Of a stretch of 27,468 nt of DNA, positions 20,091 to 27,468 are shown in pieces. Numbering within the stretch: the first letter of the stretch is position 1; every line of letters begins with the position of its first letter. The stretch covers positions 1-27,468 of the forward strand of contig QANT01004008.1 in assembly GCA_003254885.1 (NCBI GenBank), read 5' to 3'. This DNA is from Purshia tridentata. Its lineage: Eukaryota; Streptophyta; Magnoliopsida; Rosales; Rosaceae. A program made the position numbers and the translations under genes. The notes beneath the pieces were generated by a model, which saw only the letters and a program-made list of their open reading frames with translations, did not search any database and had not been told where the DNA came from.

Positions 20091-22709
20091 TTAGTATCCT
20101 GGAAACATTGGCGGTGGTGGTGACGAGTATTGTGCGCCAAAGTTTGGTGGCAAGACTATATCTTCTTGGGTTGGTGGTGATGGAGACAATATAGGAGGAG
20201 GTGGAGAAGAAGATGGAATTGGAGCTGGTGGTGGCGGCGGCGATTGGACTGGCAGTGGTGGTAAGTAGACTGGAGGTGGCGGTGTGGATTGAACTAGTGG
20301 TGGGGGAGAGTAGACTGGAGGTGGTGGGGAATGAACTGGTGGTGGGGGCGAGTGGACAGGTGGTGGGGGGGAGTGCATTGGTGGTGGAGGGGAGTGGACA
20401 GGTGGTGGGGGGGAGTGAACTGGTGGTGGAGGAGAATGGACAGGTGGTGGGGGGGAGTGAACTGGTGGTGGAGGAGAGTGGACAGGTGGTGGGGGAGAGT
20501 AAACTGGTGGTGGAGGAGAGTGAACTGGTGGTGGAGGGGAGTGAACTGGTGGTGGAGGGGAGTGAACAGGTGGTGGGGGGGAGTGAACTGGTGGTGGAGG
20601 AGAGTGAATTGGTGGTGGAGGGGAGTGAACTGGTGGTGGAGGCGGGTAAACTAATGGTGGAGGAGAGTGAACTGGTGGTGGAGGGGAGTAAACTAGTGGC
20701 GGGGGTGATTGCACAGGCTCTGGAGATGGTGCTGGAGGTGGCTCAGCCTTTAGTGTTGGAGGTGGCTCAACCTTAGATGCTGGAGGTGGCTCAACCTTAG
20801 GTGTTGGAGGAGGTTTCGCCTTTGGCGTTGGAGGTGGCTCGGCCTTTGGTGTGGGAGGTGGCTTGGCCTTAGAAGTTGGAGGTGGCTCAATCTTGGGAGT
20901 TGGAGGTGACTCGACTTTGGGAGCTGGAGGTGGCTCAGCCTTTGGTGTGAGAGGCGGTTTGGCCTTTGGTGTTGGAGGTGGTTCAACCTTTGGTGTGGGA
21001 GGTGGTTCGTCCTTGGGTGTAGGTGGTGGTTCAACCTTGGGTGTTGGAGGTGGCTTAGCCTTTGGTGTAATAGGTGGTTTAGCCTTAGGTGCAGAAGGTG
21101 GCTCGACCTTAGGTGTTGGGGGTAGCTCAACTTTTGGACTAGGAGGTGGCTCAACCTTTGGTACGGTTGGTGGCTCAACCTTGAGTGTTTGTGGTGGCTC
21201 TGTCTTTGGCGTGGGAGGTGGCTCAACCTTTGGTACAGGTGGTTGCTCAGCCTTGGGTGTTTGAGGTGACTCAGCCTTTGGCATAGGAGGTGGCTCAGTC
21301 TTCGGTGTAGGAGGCGACTCAACCTTTGGTGTTGGAGGTGGCTCAACCTTTGGCGCAGAAGGTGACTTCACCTTTGGTGTGGGAGGGGGTTTAGCTTTTG
21401 GGGTTGAAGGTGGCTCGACCTTTTCTGCGGGAGGTGGCTCTGCCTTTGGTGTGGGAGGTGGCTCAGCCTTTGGTGTCTCGGGCTTACCTGGAGTCTTGGG
21501 TTTACTTGGTGTAGAAGGACCACCACAATTCTTGCTACAATCCACAGGCTTAGTTACAACAGGAAAGCATGTCTTTGTAGGCTTTTGATTGGGCCTGCCA
21601 GGTAAACAATTATTTGTGTCTTCCAAAAAAACATCTGATTTGGGATTCGGCACACATTTATGAGCCTCTCCACTAAAGTAGTTGTAACCAAATGTGAAAT
21701 TGGCTAACTTTGGCAACTTGCAAATCTTCTCAGGCACAAAACCTGTCAACTTATTAAACCCAATATTCAATACATCTATACTTTCCAGATCTGAAAAGGT
21801 CTTTGGCAAGGTACCTACAAACCGATTATTGCTCAAATCTAAAACCTCCAAATTCTTCAGATTTCCAATCTCAGGAGGGTAGCAGCCACTAAGATTATTG
21901 TTCATGAAGATTATTTGTTCCACATTAGGCATGTTCCCAATGGTGTGTGGAATGCAACCACTGAAGCTGTTGAACGCAAAAGACATAACAGAAACTGTGG
22001 AGTTGCCTAACGTGTTTGGAATGGTTGATGTGAATCTGTTGTTGTTCAAAAATATGGCATCAAACTCTTTAATGAACAGTTCTGGAGGCAACTCCCCTTC
22101 GAAATCATTGTATCGAAGGTCGAGGAACTTGGCATTCGGCCATTCGAGGACGACTGTAGGAAATTCGCCAACAAAACGGTTGTTGCTGACATCAAACTCA
22201 AACATGAGTTTGAGCCTCTTAAAGCTCTTTGGTATAATGCCACAGAACCTATTTGAATTAAGGTGGATGAGAGCGAGATCAGTCATGAGCCCCATTTCGA
22301 CAGGAAGATGGCCTGCAATGTCAGCACCGTTGAGATCCAAGGCATCCACAACACTCAAGCTAGGGTTGTCAGGTGCCGGAGCACAGAAGACCCCTTTATA
22401 ACCGCACACATTGGCTCCGACCCAATTGTCAGTGAAGTTAAACGGATCAGAATAGATGGCCTTTTTCAATGCTTGAAGACCAACGTAAGCCTTTTTTAGC
22501 CTCTCATTAGCAAAGGTGACAACCAAATCAACTTCATATTCAAAGTTTTCAGGAAGGTCACCATCCCTGGGGAGGCTATGAAGCTGGCGACGGGTTATGA
22601 GCGAGGCTTCCTCATCGGTTAAGGCAAAAGAAAAGGGAGAGGAAGCACAGAGGAGGAGAAAAAGCAAAAGGTAGCAGCCCCAGGCCTCGGTTCTGTGAAG
22701 TTTAGCCAT
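20091..22709 (-). CDS. Leucine-rich repeat extensin (LRX), probably pollen-type (PEX)
   Basis: One exon, 872 aa. Residues 1-29 are a signal peptide (hydrophobic LLLFLLLCASS, likely cut after SFA). Residues about 30-140 form the LRX N-terminal domain with YVGLQALKKAIYSDPF and NWVGANVCGYKGVFCAP. About ten LRRs follow to near residue 340 (LDLSNNRFVGTLP type), then a Cys-rich hinge ending PVDCSKNC near 393. The rest is extensin: about 395-660 are P-P-x-P-K-[AV]-[EK] repeats and about 664-850 are S-P4-V-H/Y heptads. Secreted LRX proteins are bound to the cell wall through the extensin part, and their LRR domain binds RALF peptides to monitor wall integrity; pollen members act in tube growth. The pollen assignment rests on the long PKxEPP-type tail and is an inference. 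The frame is open upstream with another ATG at 22868, but the signal peptide directly after the ATG at 22709 favours this start. Confidence 0.9.
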   Translation of the reverse strand: MAKLHRTEAWGCYLLLFLLLCASSPFSFALTDEEASLITRRQLHSLPRDGDLPENFEYEVDLVVTFANERLKKAYVGLQALKKAIYSDPFNFTDNWVGANVCGYKGVFCAPAPDNPSLSVVDALDLNGADIAGHLPVEMGLMTDLALIHLNSNRFCGIIPKSFKRLKLMFEFDVSNNRFVGEFPTVVLEWPNAKFLDLRYNDFEGELPPELFIKEFDAIFLNNNRFTSTIPNTLGNSTVSVMSFAFNSFSGCIPHTIGNMPNVEQIIFMNNNLSGCYPPEIGNLKNLEVLDLSNNRFVGTLPKTFSDLESIDVLNIGFNKLTGFVPEKICKLPKLANFTFGYNYFSGEAHKCVPNPKSDVFLEDTNNCLPGRPNQKPTKTCFPVVTKPVDCSKNCGGPSTPSKPKTPGKPETPKAEPPPTPKAEPPPAEKVEPPSTPKAKPPPTPKVKSPSAPKVEPPPTPKVESPPTPKTEPPPMPKAESPQTPKAEQPPVPKVEPPPTPKTEPPQTLKVEPPTVPKVEPPPSPKVELPPTPKVEPPSAPKAKPPITPKAKPPPTPKVEPPPTPKDEPPPTPKVEPPPTPKAKPPLTPKAEPPPAPKVESPPTPKIEPPPTSKAKPPPTPKAEPPPTPKAKPPPTPKVEPPPASKVEPPPTLKAEPPPAPSPEPVQSPPPLVYSPPPPVHSPPPLVYPPPPPVHSPPPPIHSPPPPVHSPPPPVHSPPPPVHSPPPPVHSPPPPVYSPPPPVHSPPPPVHSPPPPVHSPPPPVHSPPPPVHSPPPPMHSPPPPVHSPPPPVHSPPPPVYSPPPLVQSTPPPPVYLPPLPVQSPPPPPAPIPSSSPPPPILSPSPPTQEDIVLPPNFGAQYSSPPPPMFPGY
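20270..20720 (-). repeat. 21-bp minisatellite encoding S-P-P-P-P-V-H heptads
   Basis: About 20 tandem copies of a 21-nt unit (plus strand type 'ggtggtggaggggagtgaact') code for SPPPPVH/Y heptads in the LRX C-terminal region. Several neighbouring units are nearly identical in DNA sequence, which indicates recent slippage or unequal exchange. The units stay in multiples of three, so the frame is kept. Confidence 0.9.
20735..21480 (-). repeat. 24-27 bp tandem repeats encoding P-P-P-x-P-K-[AV]-E
   Basis: About 28-30 imperfect copies of a 24- to 27-nt unit ('ggaggtggctcaacctttggtgtg' type) code for the Lys/Glu-containing proline repeats of the LRX tail. These copies are more diverged than the 21-bp array next to it and so are probably older. 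Confidence 0.85.
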
Positions 22710-23179
22710 TAATGACCCACCTAGGTTGGCCAAAGGCTGCTTATAGAGAAGGTATAAGGTAAATATTGTTATATTATGGGTAGTGGTTGTGCATTGACAT
22801 GCATTGAATGGCTGTAGAAAAACAGCCTCCTCCTGTTTTAGCACCGAAAAGTATGGAGCTCTTTTCATGCACCCACAAAATTTGGAGGTACCTTTCAATT
22901 TTTAGTATGCAAATTTGGATAGATGTTATTCTATGCCTCTGTAAAACAAGAATTTAAAAACTGAAAATTGACTTAGTCCTTCTCCAACCAGATTTCACGG
23001 TGAATGCTAGATTTGGCATGCAAAATTTATTAACTAATATATTTAATTAATGATTATTCATGCACTGTTTAACTGTTTATGCATCAATATAAATTTCATT
23101 CTTTGAGCAGAAAAAGCTTATAATTGATGATTATATTATTAACCACTAAGAAGTACTTCACATATTTAATATTGCTGCT

Positions 23180-23364
23180 GGTTGTGAGAACTGGGAATAA
23201 CATTGAATAAATGACATCGAAAAGCTGATCAATTCAAGTAAGCAGAAAGTGAAGATGGAATATATGCTTTTTGCTCACAAATTGCTAGTGAAGCCTATTA
23301 CTTTGCAGTTAATTAAAGCTAAGAATGGCTGCTTGTATTTTACAAGAGTGTGCAACACCCACAC
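23180..23364. repeat. Diverged direct repeat, first copy
   Basis: Shares 'ggttgtgagaa', 'taataacat'-like sequence, 'aattaaagctaa.aatg.ctgcttgtat', 'tacaagagt' and 'gcaac.cccaca' in order with 24054-24145. This copy is longer by about 90 bp in the middle. Origin unknown; possibly an old local duplication or two copies of an unrecognised small element. Confidence 0.6.
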
Positions 23365-24053
23365 TATATATAATTATTTTTCTGGAGGGAGAGAGTGAGA
23401 TCAACATGAACTTTAAAGTAACAGCAACCTAACTTGCTGTTAGTTTCTACTAAATGCTGAAATATTTTTGAAAGTGATCACAGGCATTGATGCCCCATTC
23501 GTTGGAAAACAAGATCCCTCTAAACTTATATACTATCTAAGAATGAAGATTAAAGCTAAACACCTGCCCAGCCCAGTATTAATATCCTACTTTAATGCCA
23601 AAATTGAAATTGAATTATTCGTATATTGTCTATCGTATATACTAAGGTACAATTAAGAAGTAGAAATTCACCCGTATTAATTAGCATGAAGCAATCGAAT
23701 GCAAGTGTGTGTGTATTCATATATTTTTTTTTTGGTTAAAGAAGTACTTCACAGTTCACATGAACTTGAAGGACATGCAAGTAAGAGTAAAGAAAGATAT
23801 AGACAATTCTTTCTTTTTCTCTTAAGAAACAGATCACAATTCAGTGTTTCAGAAACACTACCAACTGTAAGAGTGATTCATAACTTTGGACCTTCGTGTT
23901 AATCAGTGTTATTACAAATTCATATGTCCCAAAATTCCCATAAAACAAAAAATTTAAACCAAAAAAATCTTAATTCAACAGGTTAGATCAAAAAATCTTA
24001 ATCCTCGAGACATTTTCAATTTATACCCATAATAAATGTCATACTACTGGACC

Positions 24054-24145
24054 GGTTGTGAGAATAACATTTGAAGCCTTTTAATTGCAGATAAAAGCTA
24101 ACAATGTCTGCTTGTATGATTACAAGAGTACTGCGCAACCCACAT
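24054..24145. repeat. Diverged direct repeat, second copy
   Basis: Shorter partner of 23180-23364, with the same blocks in the same order and an internal gap of about 90 bp. Confidence 0.6.
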
Positions 24146-24730
24146 TCATATATCAATAACAAAATGGTAATGGACCAGACGTTAAGAATCAAGCATAAAT
24201 TTTTTTTGCTTGGAAAGTAAAAGGAAAAATATTGTTAGCCTTCTTTTCCTTTGGCCCAATTTGCAGTATCCAAATTCCAAATAATGACTCATTTTTACAA
24301 CACTTTTCTTAAAGTTTCAATTTTCCCCAAAGAAAATACAGATACGTTAACAATTTAGTTTGGAAACTTGAACATACTTCAAGGTAACTCTTAGCTTGAA
24401 AATTTTAGTTCATTGAACTTTATATGGGAAATCACACAGTGAAGTCCTCTACTCAAAAATAAACCCTTCAAGCCAGAACCCAGAAATCAAACTAAGAACA
24501 ATCCCACATCTATATACACCAGTTATAACACCACATTCGTAAACCAGTAAACTCCTAAATGCATATATACACCCACATACCCAACTCAAAACTTGAGCCC
24601 ACACACACATGTCAACAGAGCAGGTACTCGGTGGCCCAAACTTTATAGATTCTTTATAAACTTATGCAAAAGGGTCGATAAGTTCGCCTGGAGCCTCATC
24701 TCAGGACCGACCCTTCACCCTAGTGCCCTA

Positions 24731-25733
24731 TCAATCTGTTCCATGGTCAGGGGCAGGGGAATACCAAGCAGGGTGAGTGCCCTTGATTCTAAGGAGCCTG
24801 GTGAAGGGTGAGTCCGGCATTCTCGCTCCTTCTTCCTCCGCCAGCTCTTCCGCTGATTTCGGCAATCCGTCCGGTCTGGGACAGAGTCTCTCCCCTTCTT
24901 TCGCCGCACTTGACGGCTTAGCTGCGTTTGATCCGTTCTTCTTCCCCTTATGGATTGCTGCTACGCCGTGTAAGCATCCCACCAATGACTTCACGCCGCC
25001 TGCTTGCAAAATCAACTTCTCTAAGTCTTGTTTTGGTGTCTCTTTCTGCACCCAACAACAATTGCATTATCAGTTTTGGCGTTTTGCATTGTATCTTTTT
25101 TGGGTCAAGAACAAGATTCAAAATGTGTGATTTTCTAGTCTTTTCCTTCACTCTATCAGTTACCAACGGTCTATTTAACAGGAAAGAAATTGTCAAAACC
25201 AAAAATAGCTCATACCTCGAGATCTTTGAGCTCAAAATACGCTCTCCAGCAGCTATAAGACTCGTCTCCTTCGAGCGTCGAACAATACTCTGAACCAAAA
25301 TCACAGTAATGGGAAATTAATGAATACAAACTTCACAGATTGACTGTAATACCCAATGAAATAAAGAAATAAACTCATAAAATTAAAGATTCATACGGGT
25401 TAATCACAAAACTCAAGATCCAATCCACCAAAACTAGATCATGCATTCAAAAACCCAGTACACAAAACCGATAAGAATTGAAATTTTACGAGGCGGGTAC
25501 GTACCAGAGAGCTCGTTCTCGCACTTTTCAATCAAGGGAGGGTCTCTAATGGAGCGTTGGAGCCTGGACCGGCTAAAAGGCTCGAGCTTCGGAATGTAAG
25601 CGTGGATTCTCGAAGAGCAACGAACAGAGGAAGAGAACTTCGCCGGTGTTGAAGGATAAGCATCTCTATTGGGTTCGAAGAGCCGGGGAAAAGAAGAAGA
25701 AGGACAAGAACGAAGCATGACTGACTTTATCAT
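24731..25733 (-). CDS. MEE14: MEE14/CBP1-like protein
   Basis: Exons 25733..25505, 25289..25216 and 25045..24731 (introns 215 and 170 nt, GT-AG) join exactly to 205 aa plus stop. The start is the first in-frame ATG (MIKSVMLRS). Residues 1-55 are rich in Ser, Arg and Pro with few acidic residues, resembling a plastid transit peptide. The conserved part begins around LIEKCENELSEYCSTLEG, continues YSCWRAYFELKDLE across the second junction, then GGVKSLVGCLHG, and ends MPDSPFTRLL...AWYSPAPDH. These motifs and the length match, from memory, Arabidopsis At2g15890 (MATERNAL EFFECT EMBRYO ARREST 14, also CCG-BINDING PROTEIN 1). That protein is reported to bind CCG in the central cell and influence transcription needed for pollen-tube guidance. 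The apparent transit peptide leaves room for a plastid role. Symbol by recalled similarity only. Confidence 0.8.
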
Positions 25734-26189
25734 CGTTTCCAACGTACCCAAAAATGCGTTCTGGTTTTTTTGGTTGCAGGATTTGTTTAGTGAATTGTTC
25801 TGAATTTCTAATTGGGTTTGGAATCTGGATTGGGATACCCTCTTTTATACCTAAACGCGAGTGGATAAGGATCAAGGATTAAGAAACACTCTTTTATGTT
25901 TGTGATTTTTTAAAGATATTTGAGAGATGGTAATTGTACTGGACTGTCATGGAAACAATGATTGAGGAATCATGGCCGTTGATTAATTTACATGATCTGA
26001 CGTGGAGGGGAGTGAGGGCATGGGGTGTGATCCGTGGTTTTGGTGACTTTTTGGTGGGAAGTGTCAATGTGGGACCGGAAGTTGGGGTCCTGGAACTGGG
26101 AAACGTGCGGCGTCGTTTTTGTGGATCAGTTGAGCAAAACGCGGCGGTGTGAGTTAGAATCCGTGGGCGGGAACGGACAGTGACAGTGA

Positions 26190-26197
26190 CACGTGGC
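26190..26197. promoter_or_regulatory. G-box/ABRE-like CACGTGGC
   Basis: CACGTGGC lies in a short GC-richer stretch about 460 bp upstream of the MEE14/CBP1-like ATG. This core binds bZIP and bHLH factors in plants. Relation to the gene is inferred from position only. Confidence 0.3.
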
Positions 26198-26380
26198 GGA
26201 CAGCGCGCCTACTTTCCTTTTTCGTCCCCGAAGATATATTTGTGAAGGCAATATGCAGAGTCATCTCACTTTTGTTTCGATGCTTTGGTTGATCTCATCT
26301 TCTATGGGAGACAAGTCAGACCATTACCTCTTATCTGTCTTGATGGCCATTTCTAGTGATTTATACCAAAAAAACAAAAA

Positions 26381-26398
26381 TTATATATTAATATATAA
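26381..26398. repeat. 18-bp perfect AT palindrome
   Basis: ttatatattaatatataa is its own reverse complement and sits in AT-rich DNA. It may be chance in such composition. Confidence 0.6.
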
Positions 26399-27468
26399 AT
26401 AATTGTATATATAATCTAATTTGAATTGATCGATAATGACAAGTTATGTCACATGTATTAAGGTTATATATAATAAATTTTAACCATCCACTTTTAATTA
26501 ATTAGGTACAAATTCTTATCATAAATTTTAAAAGTATATAATTATTATTATTTCTATTACATTAGAGGAAATCCAATCCATAATTATTTTAGTAATAAGG
26601 TAAAACACATAATTATTTTTACAAATTGAAACAATTATAAATTATGAGTCATACTTATAAGATTTGAGTTTCGGATGAATTCAACTCTCATTCTCTTTAA
26701 TTTGATTTTTATTTATGCTATCAGAGATTAACAAAAAGGAAAAAAATGTCGAAAATTACTCTAACATGTACTACGTATGAATTATGTATTAAAAAAAAAG
26801 CATGTGGATGTTAAGTTTGCATGAACAATGGTATAACAAGAATGTAATGATCCTGCACCATATAAATTATGTGTAAGTAATTGAGCAATAGTTCTTTCTG
26901 ATATAACGTTCATTAGAAGAAGAGAAAATGTACTAATGTACTTGTATCATTCAACTGTTCTAATTTTATTGCAAGGATCGGTTGCATTTGATATACATCT
27001 GTTGTTTTAAGATATTGGAGTAAATTATAAATTTTTTTGGATGTCAAAAGAAAAATAAGCAAATTTAACAACAATTTATAAGTTGGGTAAGATAATCCTA
27101 AAATTATAGGAATATGATGCAAGTTATAAAAGTTGAGACTTTGACCCTTTATATACATATATTTGGTTTAAAATAAAATATAAGTATATAAGGGGTTTAT
27201 AAATCTTGGAGGCTTTCAACATTTTGATACATGAGACGGTAAACTACTTCGTTTATTCTCAATTGATACTCATAAAGAAAATTAATATGGGCATACATTG
27301 TTTGATACATTGCATGCACCCTTTTTATGTATACATTCTCAATAAAGCCACCTTAAAGAAATTTTTAAGCAATGAATCATATATCTACGAAATAGTGCTT
27401 CTTGACTAAAAAAATATTTTGAGGGAAAATAAAACATTAGATATCAGAATAAAAAAGAAAAAACTTAA

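Larger units (their letters stand above)
22710..24730. other. Intergenic between LRX and MEE14/CBP1-like gene
   Basis: The part next to 22710 should hold the LRX promoter (a TATA-like ATATAACA on the minus strand near 22765, weak). The stretch from about 24400 is the 3' flank of the MEE14/CBP1-like gene. In between is a diverged direct repeat (23180-23364 and 24054-24145), listed separately. No coding frame is supported. Confidence 0.5.
25734..27468. other. Intergenic right end, no gene seen
   Basis: From 25734 to about 26240 the sequence is less AT-rich and is the likely promoter side of the MEE14/CBP1-like gene. It includes a TGACGTGG near 25997 and a G-box at 26190. From 26350 to the end it is strongly AT-rich with no supported coding frame, tRNA or recognisable element. 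Confidence 0.55.

Noticed and set aside
20270..20720. CRISPR-like regular repeats
   Set aside because: The units are contiguous, without unique spacers, and encode the extensin heptads of a plant gene.
20201..20776. Long plus-strand frames opposite the LRX tail (191-aa Val/Glu-rich, 107-aa Trp-rich, 137-aa Gly-rich)
   Set aside because: They are by-products of the repeat arrays in the other strand's reading frames and have no independent domain, splice or start context.
22710..22898. Longer LRX start (ATG at 22868)
   Set aside because: It would add residues in front of a textbook signal peptide that begins just after the ATG at 22709, so it is more likely 5' leader.
25934..26152. 72-aa plus-strand frame next to the MEE14/CBP1-like gene
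   Set aside because: It lies in the GC-richer promoter region with no motif or splice partner, so it is not supported as a gene.
1..27468. tRNA, rRNA or other structured RNA genes
   Set aside because: I looked for tRNA B-box-like GTTCGAnnC with a matching acceptor stem and found none outside coding exons. A covariance-model scan would be needed to exclude small RNAs fully.

Overview
This is plant nuclear DNA, most likely from a eudicot. The evidence is spliced genes with GT-AG introns, an AT-rich intergenic background, Ty1/copia relics and plant-specific protein families (leucine-rich-repeat extensin, a MEE14/CBP1-like protein, DOXC-class dioxygenases). The species cannot be fixed from sequence alone. 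A woody Rosaceae-like genome is only a guess. All seven gene models, including one broken copy, lie on the minus strand and read from high to low coordinates.

Region 1 (about 1.2-14.0 kb) is a head-to-tail array of five 2-oxoglutarate/Fe(II)-dependent dioxygenase (2OGD) genes, called A to E here from low to high coordinate. Each has three coding exons with the same intron positions and phases; exon 2 is about 328 nt and the common exon 3 is 261 nt. A and B form one recent pair, sharing about 600 bp of 5' flank. C and D form another, as near-complete 2.45 kb duplicate units. E is the most diverged. A, C, D and E have open frames with the H-x-D...H iron triad and the R-x-S 2OG-binding pair. B carries an in-frame TGA in exon 2 before the metal ligands, so it is a probable pseudogene. 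A has lost the stop codon position used by its sisters and gains 13 C-terminal residues. A block of about 75-80 bp is conserved downstream of all five genes. Degenerate copia fragments sit at the left end of the window (plus strand, integrase end) and between C and D (minus strand, reverse transcriptase).

Region 2 (about 15.0-19.2 kb) is a nine-exon gene whose spliced frame closes exactly at 508 codons plus stop. It encodes a plant FAM114/DUF719-like protein, and one of its introns uses a GC donor.

Region 3 (20.1-22.7 kb) is a single-exon leucine-rich repeat extensin (LRX), probably of the pollen (PEX) type. It has a signal peptide, LRRs, a Cys-rich hinge and a long extensin tail encoded by two tandem-repeat arrays.

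Region 4 (24.7-25.7 kb) is a three-exon gene for a 205-aa MEE14/CBP1-like protein. The last 1.7 kb is AT-rich with no gene that I can support.

The four regions do not form a pathway. The array is a typical plant specialised- or hormone-metabolism cluster still changing by duplication and loss. I found no clearly novel system. The most unusual material is the fate of individual array members and the conserved noncoding block that accompanies them.
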